Below are positions 37,109 through 45,298 of a DNA stretch of 64,000 nucleotides, piece by piece (positions within the stretch are counted from its first letter, which is position 1; the number at the start of each line of letters is the position of its first letter). A program made the position numbers and the translations under genes. Source of the DNA: DATFKA01 sp042095835 (GTDB taxonomy: Bacteria; Bacteroidota; Bacteroidia; Chitinophagales; Saprospiraceae); contig JBELML010000005.1 of NCBI GenBank assembly GCA_042095835.1, positions 1 through 64,000 of the forward strand. The letters are read 5' to 3'. Under the pieces are notes generated by a model. It saw only the letters and a program-made list of their open reading frames with translations, was not told the origin of the DNA and did not search any database.

Positions 37109-38065
37109 CTATTTGAGTTGTATAAATACGCCACCATTGGCTACCTTTTCTCCGTGTTCTTCTGTAAATCGGTCGTCATATACAATCATTACCCAATCAA
37201 TAACTTGGCCTTTCGATTGAATAGTTGCAGCTAGGATATCTGCTTTTATAGCCTGGTCATTGAGGTAAAACGGTTTGCTTTCCTGGCCTTTGGCATAAGT
37301 TTGGACGAGCTGCTTGATACTTGGAATGTCTTCTCCATAATACAGGATGGGTGCTTTCTTTTCGGGTGCTTGTTCTGGGCTTTTTCGAGTGATAAAGTTG
37401 AGGGCACCTAACTTTGCTTGTACTCCATATTTTTTCTCGGATTGAGGTGGGAAGTATTCCTCTATTTCTACTAGTCTTTTATCAACCTTTTTTAAAACCT
37501 CCTCTAAGATATCTTGCCCTTTTCCCATTGTTTCGCCATTGAGCAGCAGCAGAAAGGTAGACCAATCATTGTTTTTGCTTATTAATATTTGAGCATAACT
37601 TGGAAGTCCTTGAGCCGCATTATAGATTTCAATCTGTGGTTTCTGGGGACTGAGTATTTCGAGAATGGCGATGAAATCTTTTGTTTCCTTTAATAGTTCA
37701 TAGATGGCTATGTCTGCGGTGAATAACTCAGGTAGCTTAAGATAATTTGCATGGATAATACCAGATTCAGCGAGTGGGCCGTATTTGTCTACTTCCTTAT
37801 TGCCTAGCACCAATTTTAGGTATGGAATATAGAGCGGATGGAATTCGCCTTTTTCAGCGCTAATGATCTCCACAAAGTCATCAATATTGTTACCTAATAC
37901 GAGGTCATTATAAATGAACAAAGGTGGAGCATTCTCTAAATCGTAAGCTTGAGCGATGCCTTTTCGGAAAGCTTCGGATGGGATGGAATCTTGTGAAAAG
38001 CTATATGATGGTAAAAGAAGACCAAGGAAAAAAAGAAGACGAGAAATTTTTTGTACTAGGGACAT
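37109..38065 (-). CDS. Secreted protein with a TonB-plug-like module
   Basis: 318 residues with signal peptide ISRLLFFLGLLLPSYSFSQ. Residues about 45-110 (PPLFIYNDLVLGNNIDDFVE, LKLVLGNKEVDKYGPLAESG) match the plug-like repeat found six times in the neighbouring BlaR1-like protein (compare PLFVVNEKVLGISEDLINKL and VSAIKKYGQDGKDGVIEI). The rest is unfamiliar, with two hydrophobic strands (AQILISKNNDWSTFLLLL; VIDWVMIVYDDRF). It lies 114 bases after the blaR1-like gene, separated by a large hairpin. Shared modules and position suggest joint function; no activity is assigned. Confidence 0.6.
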   Translation of the reverse strand: MSLVQKISRLLFFLGLLLPSYSFSQDSIPSEAFRKGIAQAYDLENAPPLFIYNDLVLGNNIDDFVEIISAEKGEFHPLYIPYLKLVLGNKEVDKYGPLAESGIIHANYLKLPELFTADIAIYELLKETKDFIAILEILSPQKPQIEIYNAAQGLPSYAQILISKNNDWSTFLLLLNGETMGKGQDILEEVLKKVDKRLVEIEEYFPPQSEKKYGVQAKLGALNFITRKSPEQAPEKKAPILYYGEDIPSIKQLVQTYAKGQESKPFYLNDQAIKADILAATIQSKGQVIDWVMIVYDDRFTEEHGEKVANGGVFIQLK

Positions 38066-38106
38066 AAAAAGGATCTTTCCAAAGTAACGGTAACTTCTGT
38101 AAAATA

Positions 38107-38178
38107 TTTTTGAACCACAATAGGAACAATAGAAACCATAGTGCTTATGATCACTATGTGCCTACTGTGGTTCAAAAA
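38107..38178. repeat. Long nested hairpin after the blaR1-like gene
   Basis: TTTTTGAACCACAATAGG (38107-38124) pairs with CCTACTGTGGTTCAAAAA (38161-38178) with one G-T pair. A second perfect stem, CATAGTG (38137-38143) with CACTATG (38152-38158), sits inside. It lies directly after the stop of the BlaR1-like gene. It may act as a terminator or protect the mRNA 3' end. Confidence 0.85.
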
Positions 38179-38179
38179 A

Positions 38180-41100
38180 TTACTGCTTCACGATGTTCTT
38201 TGACATTTTGATGCCGCTTCCGTTGTCTAGGACAAGTGTATAGTTGCCGGCCGCAACGTTTGTTCCTTGCCATACAAACTCTTGGTAGCCAGCTTGCATA
38301 TCTTCGTCGGCGAGTACCTTCACTAGCTTTCCAGCATTATCAAAAACGCTGACGCGCATTCTTCCTGCTTCTGGTAAATTGAAACTCACCGCTATATTTT
38401 GACTAAATGGATTAGGGAAAATTTTGAGCCCTTCTACCAACGATTGAATAGGCGTAGCGGTAGCATTAGGGCTTGGTAAAGCATCAAGATCTGTAGCTTT
38501 TTTGTCCACCTTTACCGGCTTTTGATATCCTGTGACCGTAGGCATTTTAGAGATGGTGGTTGTTTTTTCTGCCTTTCCTTTTTTCCTATTCTTTCTGTTC
38601 TGTTTCTTTGGCTTGTAACCTTTTAGGTATATCTCAATCACTCCATCTTTACCATCCTGCCCATATTTTTTGATGGCACTTACGTCTTTAAGAACAGTGA
38701 TAGATTCAATATCCTCCGGTTGTAGCTTGTTGATTAAATCCTCACTTATACCCAGTACTTTTTCATTGACTACAAATAAAGGCTGCGCGGGATTCGATTT
38801 AGAAATATTGGATATGATAATTGGGGCCTTAGCCTCATCTTTTGGGATTTCTTTGAATTGATCCTTGGCAGGGGCTTCTTCATAAACAGACTCGACTTTA
38901 AATTGATTGGCTCCATTTTTATAGCCTATTATTACCAACTCTTGGTCATTGTAGGCTTTGTATTTATCAGGGGCATACCCTTTTCCATACATTTTCACCT
39001 CCTTGATCAGGTTTTTATCAATTTGGGTGTTGACATCTTTCCACAAGCCCAATTTTTTGCCGTTCAGAAAGACTAATTTGTTTTGGAATTCCTCGTTTGT
39101 TGCATCGAGCTTTGTATCTGATTTTTGCTTGGTATTGATGACTACTACACCTTGAGCACCTTCCTCGCCCCATTTAGCAATTGCACTTTCTCCTTTGAAA
39201 ACATTTACAGTGGCAATATTTTCAGGATCGATATCCTTGTTGATATCCAATTCTCGGCCCATTTTAACACCATCGACGACGTATAGGGGCTTTTCTTCAG
39301 CGTTTGGATTACTGATACTCAGTTTTAAATCGGTTTTGATGTCCGAATCATTTTTAGCCTCCTCTGTTTTTTCAAAACCCTCTACTACTACTTGGGTTTT
39401 TGGAACTTCGCTGCTAAGTAGCAATACACCATCTTTCGCTTCTTTGCCATATTGATTGAAAAGTTGTGGGTCTGGTCCTTTAAAGATCGCCATTGCTACC
39501 TTTTCCATGTTGATATTATCTTCTAGTTGGCTTTGTCTGCCCAATACTTTATTATCTAATACAACTAAGGGGTCAACCACTTTTTCTTCGCCATCTACAC
39601 CCACTTTAAAGACAGATTTATTGATATCTCCCTCTTCTCCAAAGTTGATAGAGGTGGACTTTTTCCTTTTTTTGGTAATGATTTCCACTACACCTCCTTC
39701 GTCAACGTCAAAGGCCTCTTTTGCTGATTTACCTTTATAGACATTGATCGTTGCGATATCTTCTGGCTTAAGGATGCTAGATAGATCAATACCCGGCTTC
39801 ATGGTTTCGCCATCAATAATGATCTGTGGACGCAGCTCTGGTTCCAGTTTCTCAATAAAATCAAATGGATTAGCAGGAGCGGCTTTTTTACCTTCTATGG
39901 CTTCTTGTTGAGGCTCTTTTTTTACCGTTTTTTGGGTAAAATAGGTCACTGCTCCCCATCTAGCTTCCTTCCCAAAGTCAAGCATGGCCCATTCTGCTGG
40001 GTATTCTTTGACGGTGATAACTTTAGACTGGTCTATTTTAGCTTTGGCTTGCTCTCCATATCCAATAAGCTTTCTGTCTAAAAATATAGCAGGCTCGCGA
40101 TTAGGGTTTTCTTTTAAAAGCTCTTTTTGCCAAGTAGGAATGGTATCCTTTTTAATGACAATTTCTGTATCTGGGCTGGCTGGTGGTAAATCCGTTTCTG
40201 CCGATAGTTGCACGGTATTACTTAGAAACAAGATTCCGATAAGCAAAGCCATTGCGCCAGATAGAAAGGCTTTGCGCCAATCTAGACCTTGATCTGCTTG
40301 ACCAAAAAGACGTTTTACACGTTGAGTGAAAGATTGATTATTTCCATTATAAGACATGGCTAATTTCGATTTAGAATTGATGGAATAGGCAGAGACTTGG
40401 GTGAGTGTCCGCGCATAAAGCATCTTGCCTCGTTGACCCGCCTTCAAGACGAGGTCGTCACAGCAATGCTCCCGTGCTTCTCTTACCTGGGTGGATAACC
40501 ACCATACTGCCGGATGATAGAAAAACAATAGTTCTAAAATCGATTGCATCCAATTAATGAGGTAGTCGTGTCTTCTAATATGAGCGAGCTCATGCAACAA
40601 GATGACTTCTACCTGCTCGATACTTAATTGTGTAACTAATCCCACCGGAAACAAGATGATTGGTTTTATATGTTTCAGAGTGATCGGTTCATTGATACGA
40701 TCGGATAAGAACAGTTGGACGGGACGATAAATCCCCATTTTTGTACAAAGATCACCAAACTGTCTTTTCAAATCTGTACCGGGCTCCATTAGCCCCTTTT
40801 TTCCTAAATGATGCAAGTAATACCAACTACCGCCCAGGCGAATGCCCATGAGTAGAGTGCCCAATATCCATAGCAAAACCAGGATAGGGAGATAGTTTTC
40901 TATTTGGTTCCAAAAGGTATGTATAGTAAAATCAGCATTAGCACTAAAACTCATTAAAATGGGATCAATAAGTGTACTTCCTTCGCTTAGTCGGTAAGCC
41001 AATCCGGCCTCATCTAATCCGTAGCTGGCACTATATTGTCCTAAATAATAGCTGAATACACTCGCCGACCCTAGCAGGATGCCAAGCATGGCCAACAAAC

Positions 41101-41251
41101 TGATTCGATAGCGCAATTCTGCTTTCTGACTATCAATTCTCAGCCAAATGAGCCTTACGATTAGCGCAACAAATAAAGCAAGCCATAAAGAATGAATTAA
41201 GGTCCATCCAAGGGCCATTACAATCGGGTGATTTAGTAAGGTACTGCTCAT
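38180..41251 (-). CDS. BlaR1/MecR1-like M56 peptidase fused to plug-like repeats and a T9SS-like tail
   Basis: 1023 residues. About four membrane segments lie in residues 8-345. HELAH at 220-224 (LLHELAHIRRHDYLINW) and ALREHCCDD-like EAREHCCDDLVL define the M56 metallopeptidase that, in BlaR1/MecR1, leads to inactivation of the BlaI repressor. Instead of a penicillin-binding sensor, the outer part (about 360-900) has six degenerate TonB-receptor-plug-like repeats, for example PLYVVDGVKMGRELDINKDI with ENIATVNVFKGESAIAKWG. The last 80 residues (LKIFPNPFSQNIAVSFNLPE to MSKNIVKQ) look like a T9SS type A domain, odd for an inner-membrane protein. The start overlaps the blaI stop by one base (TAATG). 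Confidence 0.88.
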   Translation of the reverse strand: MSSTLLNHPIVMALGWTLIHSLWLALFVALIVRLIWLRIDSQKAELRYRISLLAMLGILLGSASVFSYYLGQYSASYGLDEAGLAYRLSEGSTLIDPILMSFSANADFTIHTFWNQIENYLPILVLLWILGTLLMGIRLGGSWYYLHHLGKKGLMEPGTDLKRQFGDLCTKMGIYRPVQLFLSDRINEPITLKHIKPIILFPVGLVTQLSIEQVEVILLHELAHIRRHDYLINWMQSILELLFFYHPAVWWLSTQVREAREHCCDDLVLKAGQRGKMLYARTLTQVSAYSINSKSKLAMSYNGNNQSFTQRVKRLFGQADQGLDWRKAFLSGAMALLIGILFLSNTVQLSAETDLPPASPDTEIVIKKDTIPTWQKELLKENPNREPAIFLDRKLIGYGEQAKAKIDQSKVITVKEYPAEWAMLDFGKEARWGAVTYFTQKTVKKEPQQEAIEGKKAAPANPFDFIEKLEPELRPQIIIDGETMKPGIDLSSILKPEDIATINVYKGKSAKEAFDVDEGGVVEIITKKRKKSTSINFGEEGDINKSVFKVGVDGEEKVVDPLVVLDNKVLGRQSQLEDNINMEKVAMAIFKGPDPQLFNQYGKEAKDGVLLLSSEVPKTQVVVEGFEKTEEAKNDSDIKTDLKLSISNPNAEEKPLYVVDGVKMGRELDINKDIDPENIATVNVFKGESAIAKWGEEGAQGVVVINTKQKSDTKLDATNEEFQNKLVFLNGKKLGLWKDVNTQIDKNLIKEVKMYGKGYAPDKYKAYNDQELVIIGYKNGANQFKVESVYEEAPAKDQFKEIPKDEAKAPIIISNISKSNPAQPLFVVNEKVLGISEDLINKLQPEDIESITVLKDVSAIKKYGQDGKDGVIEIYLKGYKPKKQNRKNRKKGKAEKTTTISKMPTVTGYQKPVKVDKKATDLDALPSPNATATPIQSLVEGLKIFPNPFSQNIAVSFNLPEAGRMRVSVFDNAGKLVKVLADEDMQAGYQEFVWQGTNVAAGNYTLVLDNGSGIKMSKNIVKQ

Positions 41252-41664
41252 TATTCTTCAGTTTGTTGGTCCAACCATTTTTGTAAGGCTTCAAGTTCTG
41301 CTGGCGTAGTTTTGCCTTGGCCTAGGGCGTGCATTACCATTTGCATGGCAGAGCCGCTGAAGGCTTTATCGACTAGTTTATCCGTCAGGGTAGATTGAAT
41401 ATCTTCCTTTTCAGGAATGGCAGTGTAGTAATGCTGTTTTCCTTGTATTTCTCTGCTGAGCATGATGGCCTTTTTATCGGATTTGAACATGCGCTGCATT
41501 TGTTTCAGTATAGTGGTATAGCCTACTTCATCCCGATTCTCTGCGGCTCGTTTTTTAGAAATCTCCTCATGTACGGTTTTGACCGTAGCGGGTTGATACG
41601 CCCAAAGTACTTGCAGAATCTCTAGTTCTGCGTCGCTTGGTTCGTATTTCTTAGAAGTAGACAT
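41251..41664 (-). CDS. blaI: BlaI/MecI-family transcriptional repressor
   Basis: 137 residues. Winged helix-turn-helix (SDAELEILQVLWAYQPATVK, VGYTTILKQMQRMFKSD) and a C-terminal dimerisation part that BlaR1-like systems cleave. First gene of the blaI-blaR1-like pair, coupled by TAATG. Two 16-base palindromes that fit BlaI-type operators overlap and flank its promoter, so it very probably represses itself. The target may be its own operon and not a beta-lactamase, as none is adjacent. Confidence 0.92.
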   Translation of the reverse strand: MSTSKKYEPSDAELEILQVLWAYQPATVKTVHEEISKKRAAENRDEVGYTTILKQMQRMFKSDKKAIMLSREIQGKQHYYTAIPEKEDIQSTLTDKLVDKAFSGSAMQMVMHALGQGKTTPAELEALQKWLDQQTEE

Positions 41665-41725
41665 AATTCGTATTTAAAAGAGTTAAACTTCGTTTAGACA
41701 GTTTGGTTTCTATCTTTGTACGCTG

Positions 41726-41779
41726 CAAATATATACGACAGGTGTCGTAATAGCAAGTTTTTCTACGACAATCGTCGTA
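41726..41779 (-). promoter_or_regulatory. blaI promoter with two palindromic operators
   Basis: On the minus strand, TTG (41754-41756), a 20-base spacer and TATATTTG (41726-41733) match the Bacteroidota sigma-A promoter exactly. The spacer contains the perfect palindrome TACGACAGGTGTCGTA (41734-41749, plus-strand reading). A second one, TACGACAATCGTCGTA (41764-41779), lies just upstream. BlaI/MecI operators are centred on TACA-N2-TGTA-like dyads, so repressor bound here would block polymerase. Confidence 0.85.
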
Positions 41780-41910
41780 ATAAATGAAAATTTAACATTT
41801 CGTCGAAGAAAATTAGGCACTTATCTATTGGGGCAATGGTTTGTTTGGGCGAGGGTGCGGTAGGAACAATAAAAGGATGTGACTTTTTGTTAAGAAAGTG
41901 TCAAAAGAAT

Positions 41911-41936
41911 ATCACCAGATTCTTTTGGTGATTTTT
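41911..41936 (+). terminator. Terminator-like hairpin with T-run
   Basis: ATCACCA (41911-41917) pairs with TGGTGAT (41926-41932), followed by TTTT to 41936, a small rho-independent terminator on the plus strand. No coding gene ends here. It could end a short RNA starting near 41720-41800, or attenuate transcription into the small ORF at 41970. An alternative stem, AAAAGAAT with ATTCTTTT, overlaps it. Confidence 0.55.
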
Positions 41937-41969
41937 AATCCCATTGTTCATTTTTAATTCCATGCACGT

Positions 41970-42053
41970 ATGAAAAATTTTGCTAAAATCGTCACGGGTG
42001 TCATCATTTTAGGTTCTTGGATGGCCTTGTTTGCCCTCCCGTTTATCTTGTAA
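41970..42053 (+). CDS. 27-residue hydrophobic peptide
   Basis: ATG AAA AAT through TTG TAA encodes 27 residues, MKNFAKIVTGVIILGSWMAL followed by FALPFIL. It has a basic N-terminus and one membrane-length hydrophobic stretch. It stands alone in a 570-base gap, 34 bases after a terminator-like hairpin and 27 before another hairpin. It could be a real small membrane protein or toxin-like peptide, or chance. No strong ribosome site, though Bacteroidota often lack one. Confidence 0.4.
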   Translation: MKNFAKIVTGVIILGSWMALFALPFIL

Positions 42054-42079
42054 AGTGACGTGACCATCGAAAAAGATAA

Positions 42080-42105
42080 GGTGAAGTTGTGAAAGCAACT
42101 TCGCC
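42080..42105 (+). terminator. Hairpin after the 27-residue ORF
   Basis: GGTGAAGTTG (42080-42089) pairs with CAACTTCGCC (42096-42105) around TGAAAG, with one mismatch-type G-T pair. It lies 27 bases after the small ORF stop. Only a weak T-rich tail follows. Possible terminator. Confidence 0.4.
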
Positions 42106-42234
42106 TTCCAGAGCCCTATCTACTAGCTATTCGAAAGCTAGAAAAATTGAACCTTTTTTAAACCTGTACTTAAAATTATTTCCATCCTTTTTTATCTTTA
42201 TTCCCTGATTAAAAACCATTAACTCCAGTTAATC

Positions 42235-42768
42235 ATGAACAATTCTATCCTTGATGAGGACTTTCAACACCAACCTCTAGTGTATGATCGCGCCACCGTA
42301 TTAAAAATCAATAGTTTAAAGACAAGAGTAAATTTTGGCTTAAAGGAATTAAGAAAGGCTAAAATTTTGCTAGTTGTATTGGTCATCCTTTCGATTATAT
42401 CTATAGGGTATACTGCTATAATGCGACCTATAAACACAACCGAGGCAGTAGTTGAAGGAGTCTTTTTAGCAATCATTTATCTTGTCGCTGCCTTAAGATT
42501 AGGCAAAAGTCCTACTCGATGGCTATATTCGGTGGTTATTATTTTTAGTGTTTATTGGTTATTGACCATTCTGGTTGATGTCAGCTACATTTATAGAGGT
42601 ATCCTTCTGAAAGGTGTTGTTTATTATTATCTCATTAAAGGTCTGGAAGGTGCTAAAGACGTAGAATCTGGTTTAGGAGAATTAAGAGCAATCGGTGTCT
42701 CAGCATTAGAGTTAGCAGCAGTCGAAGACTTAGAGGATTTAGAAAAAGCTATCGCTCCAAAGGAGTGA
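42235..42768 (+). CDS. Hypothetical membrane protein
   Basis: 177 residues. A soluble start of about 40 residues (LDEDFQHQPLVYDRATVLKI) precedes three or four membrane helices (ILLVVLVILSIISIGYTAI; EGVFLAIIYLVAALRLG; LYSVVIIFSVYWLLTILVDV; ILLKGVVYYYLIKGL), then an acidic helical tail. I do not recognise the family. The layout resembles small four-helix DUF proteins of Bacteroidota that sit near cupin or two-component genes. The cupin gene follows 53 bases later on the same strand and may be cotranscribed. Confidence 0.7.
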   Translation: MNNSILDEDFQHQPLVYDRATVLKINSLKTRVNFGLKELRKAKILLVVLVILSIISIGYTAIMRPINTTEAVVEGVFLAIIYLVAALRLGKSPTRWLYSVVIIFSVYWLLTILVDVSYIYRGILLKGVVYYYLIKGLEGAKDVESGLGELRAIGVSALELAAVEDLEDLEKAIAPKE

Positions 42769-42820
42769 TCTAAGATTCCTTGTACTTTCCGGATTATTGG
42801 TATATTCATCCCTAAAAAAG

Positions 42821-43183
42821 ATGCAACTCATCCAGCAATTTGAATCTATTCAGGCTTATTTTTCTCCTAAAGTTATTGGAGAAGTAAATGATACTTTTGT
42901 CAAGCTTGCAAAGATCAAAGGAGACGATATTCCTTGGCATAACCATAAAAACGAAGACGAGCTTTTCTACATCGTAGATGGCGAGCTCCTTTTCGAAGAA
43001 GAGGGTAAAGCTCCTTTCACCATGAAAGCAGGAGACTTATATATCGTCAAAAAAGGGGTCAACCATAAAGTATCCGCAGTGCAAGAATGCAAAATCATGC
43101 TCATCGAACCTAAATCAACTGCTCATACCGGAGAGGTAGAAAGTGCCATCACTAAATCCATTGAGGATCAGTTGGTCGGGTGA
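42821..43183 (+). CDS. Small cupin-fold protein
   Basis: 120 residues from ATG 42821; the frame opens at a TTG at 42797 that adds eight residues. One conserved cupin barrel: motif 1 WHNHKNEDELFYIVDGELLF (metal-binding His pair and Glu) and motif 2 MKAGDLYIVKKGVNHKVSA. Small stand-alone cupins of this kind bind a metal and may be isomerases, dioxygenases or sensors. No substrate can be inferred. Confidence 0.88.
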   Translation: MQLIQQFESIQAYFSPKVIGEVNDTFVKLAKIKGDDIPWHNHKNEDELFYIVDGELLFEEEGKAPFTMKAGDLYIVKKGVNHKVSAVQECKIMLIEPKSTAHTGEVESAITKSIEDQLVG

Positions 43184-43189
43184 TATGAT

Positions 43190-43240
43190 GCCAAGTGCCA
43201 AGTGCTATGTGTGATGTATTATGTGCTATGTATTATGTTT
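43190..43240. repeat. Degenerate tandem repeat, related to the 14.1 kb cluster
   Basis: GATGCCAAGTGCCAAGTGCT and ATGTGCTATGTATTATG share words (CAAGTGCCA, ATGTGCTATGT) with the cluster at 14040-14280. It lies between the cupin and amylase genes and creates a spurious N-terminal extension of the amylase frame. Confidence 0.65.
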
Positions 43241-43261
43241 TCTCTCATTACAACATTAGAT

Positions 43262-45106
43262 ATGAAACAGACGCGACTATTTTTATTATTATTTCTTCTT
43301 CCACTCTTGGCTTTTTCGCAGGACAAAGTAGAGCGTATCGAGCCGCCGTTCTGGTGGACAGGTATGAAAAATCAGAACCTACAATTATTAGTTCACGGAA
43401 AAGGTATTGGCGAATGGCGGCCAGTCATCAGTCACCAAGGCGTGAGTTTACAACAAATCAGGAAAGTGGATAGTCCTAATTATATCTTCTTGGATTTGGT
43501 TATTTCTGAAGAGGCTCGACCAGGGAAAGTAGCTATCAATTTCATGGACGGCAATCGGGTGGTAGAAAGCCACGAATATGAACTAAAGCGCAGACAATGG
43601 CGAGCAGGTGAGATCAAAGGGTTTGATAACTCAGATGTCTTGTATCTCATCACACCAGATCGTTTTGGTAACGGAGATGCTAGCAATGATAGTGTTGATG
43701 GTTTATTGGAGACTGTGGATCGTAGTAATAAAGGAGGCCGACATGGAGGAGATATTGTAGGTGTAGAAGAACATCTTCCTTATATTAAAGACCTTGGGTT
43801 CACGGCAGTTTGGTTGAATCCATTGCTGGAAAATGATATGGAAAATTACTCCTATCATGGTTATTCGACTACAGATTTCTATAAGGTTGATTCTCGCTTT
43901 GGTACCAATGAGGATTATAAGCGCTTGGCCATGCGTGCACGCAGTTTAGGTATCGATATGATCATGGATATGATTGTCAATCACTGCGGTTTGAATCATT
44001 GGTGGATGAAAGATAAACCCAGCAAAGACTGGATCAACGAGTGGGAAGCATATACAGAAACTAATCACCGCAAATCATTGCTACAAGACCCTTATGCTTC
44101 TCAACTAGACAAGAAAATTTTCTCTGATGGATGGTTTGTACCTACCATGCCTGATTTGAATCAACGCAATCCTTTAATGGCGACCTATCTTATCCAGAAT
44201 GGTATTTGGTGGATTGAGTACCTTGGATTGGCTGGCATCAGAATGGATACCTACCCTTATCCTGATGAGGAATATATGACAGAATGGACCAAAAGGGTGA
44301 TGGAGGAGTATCCAGATTTCAATATAGTAGGAGAGGAGTGGTATGAAAGTCCTACCATAGTTTCCTATTGGCAAAGGGGGAAAGAAAACCCCAATGGCTA
44401 TACCTCTTTTCTTCCCAGTTTGATGGATTTTCCCTTGCAAGCGACTATGGTCAAGGCATTAAATGCAGAAGAATCTTGGAGCGATGGCCTGATTGATCTT
44501 TACGAGATGTTGGCACAAGATTTTTTATATCCTGATCCTTTTAATCTTGTGACTTTCTCGGATAATCATGACATGAGCAGAATTTTCACTCAGTTGAATG
44601 AAGATTATGACTTATGGAAAATGGCTATGGCCTTTACGGTAACTACGCGAGGCATTCCTCAAATCTATTACGGGTCCGAGATATTGATGACCAATCCTGG
44701 CACCACCGATCATGGAATTATCAGAAGTGACTTTCCAGGTGGTTGGAAAGGAGATGAGGTTAATGCGCGTACGGGCGAGGGTTTGACAGATCAACAAAAA
44801 GAGGGCCAAGACTTTCTTAAAAAGCTATTAAACTGGCGTAAAGAAAAGACCGTGATTCACGAAGGAAAATTGGTCCACTTTGTACCTCAGAATGGCAGCT
44901 ATGTCTACTTCAGATATAATGATGAAGAAAAAGTGATGGTGGTTTTGAATAAAAACAGAGAAGCCTCAAGTTTAGCTTTAGATCGTTTTGGGGAAATGCT
45001 TGAGGGTCATCAAAAAGGAGAAGATATATTATCAGGCGAAAAATTCACCTTTAAAAATGAAATTGCTTTAGCCCCAATGACCGTATATATCATCGAATTA
45101 GACTAG
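43262..45106 (+). CDS. Exported GH13 alpha-amylase / cyclomaltodextrinase-like enzyme
   Basis: 614 residues from ATG 43262, giving signal peptide MKQTRLFLLLFLLPLLAFSQ; the frame to 43202 runs into a repeat. An N-terminal cyclomaltodextrinase domain (about 22-105, VERIEPPFWWTGMKN), a GH13 barrel and a C-terminal beta domain follow. Catalytic set: nucleophile Asp329 (GIRMDTYPYPDE), acid/base Glu358 (NIVGEEWYE) and stabiliser Asp437 (FSDNHDMSR). Family neighbours hydrolyse cyclodextrins, pullulan or maltodextrin, so a periplasmic SusA/neopullulanase-like role is likely. No susCD pair is nearby. Confidence 0.92.
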   Translation: MKQTRLFLLLFLLPLLAFSQDKVERIEPPFWWTGMKNQNLQLLVHGKGIGEWRPVISHQGVSLQQIRKVDSPNYIFLDLVISEEARPGKVAINFMDGNRVVESHEYELKRRQWRAGEIKGFDNSDVLYLITPDRFGNGDASNDSVDGLLETVDRSNKGGRHGGDIVGVEEHLPYIKDLGFTAVWLNPLLENDMENYSYHGYSTTDFYKVDSRFGTNEDYKRLAMRARSLGIDMIMDMIVNHCGLNHWWMKDKPSKDWINEWEAYTETNHRKSLLQDPYASQLDKKIFSDGWFVPTMPDLNQRNPLMATYLIQNGIWWIEYLGLAGIRMDTYPYPDEEYMTEWTKRVMEEYPDFNIVGEEWYESPTIVSYWQRGKENPNGYTSFLPSLMDFPLQATMVKALNAEESWSDGLIDLYEMLAQDFLYPDPFNLVTFSDNHDMSRIFTQLNEDYDLWKMAMAFTVTTRGIPQIYYGSEILMTNPGTTDHGIIRSDFPGGWKGDEVNARTGEGLTDQQKEGQDFLKKLLNWRKEKTVIHEGKLVHFVPQNGSYVYFRYNDEEKVMVVLNKNREASSLALDRFGEMLEGHQKGEDILSGEKFTFKNEIALAPMTVYIIELD

Positions 45107-45121
45107 ACTTATTCTTTATTG

Positions 45122-45186
45122 ATCGAAGGTAAAATATAAAACAAGGAAATTCCGTTTCTTATTTGTTTTAAGATTATACCTTCGAT
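45122..45186 (+). terminator. Long imperfect hairpin after the amylase gene
   Basis: ATCGAAGGTA (45122-45131) pairs with TACCTTCGAT (45177-45186), and AAAACAA (45138-45144) with TTGTTTT (45163-45169). TTTC follows. It lies 15 bases after the stop and probably ends the transcript before the adhesin gene. Confidence 0.6.
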
Positions 45187-45298
45187 TTCACCCTTCCTGT
45201 AAGTTTTTCATAAAGCAGTCAATTATTAATTGAATACTTTTTTAATTTGCCTCCCTGAAGAGGCCATTTTAAACTACCTTAAGTAAGTCTACACCTAC

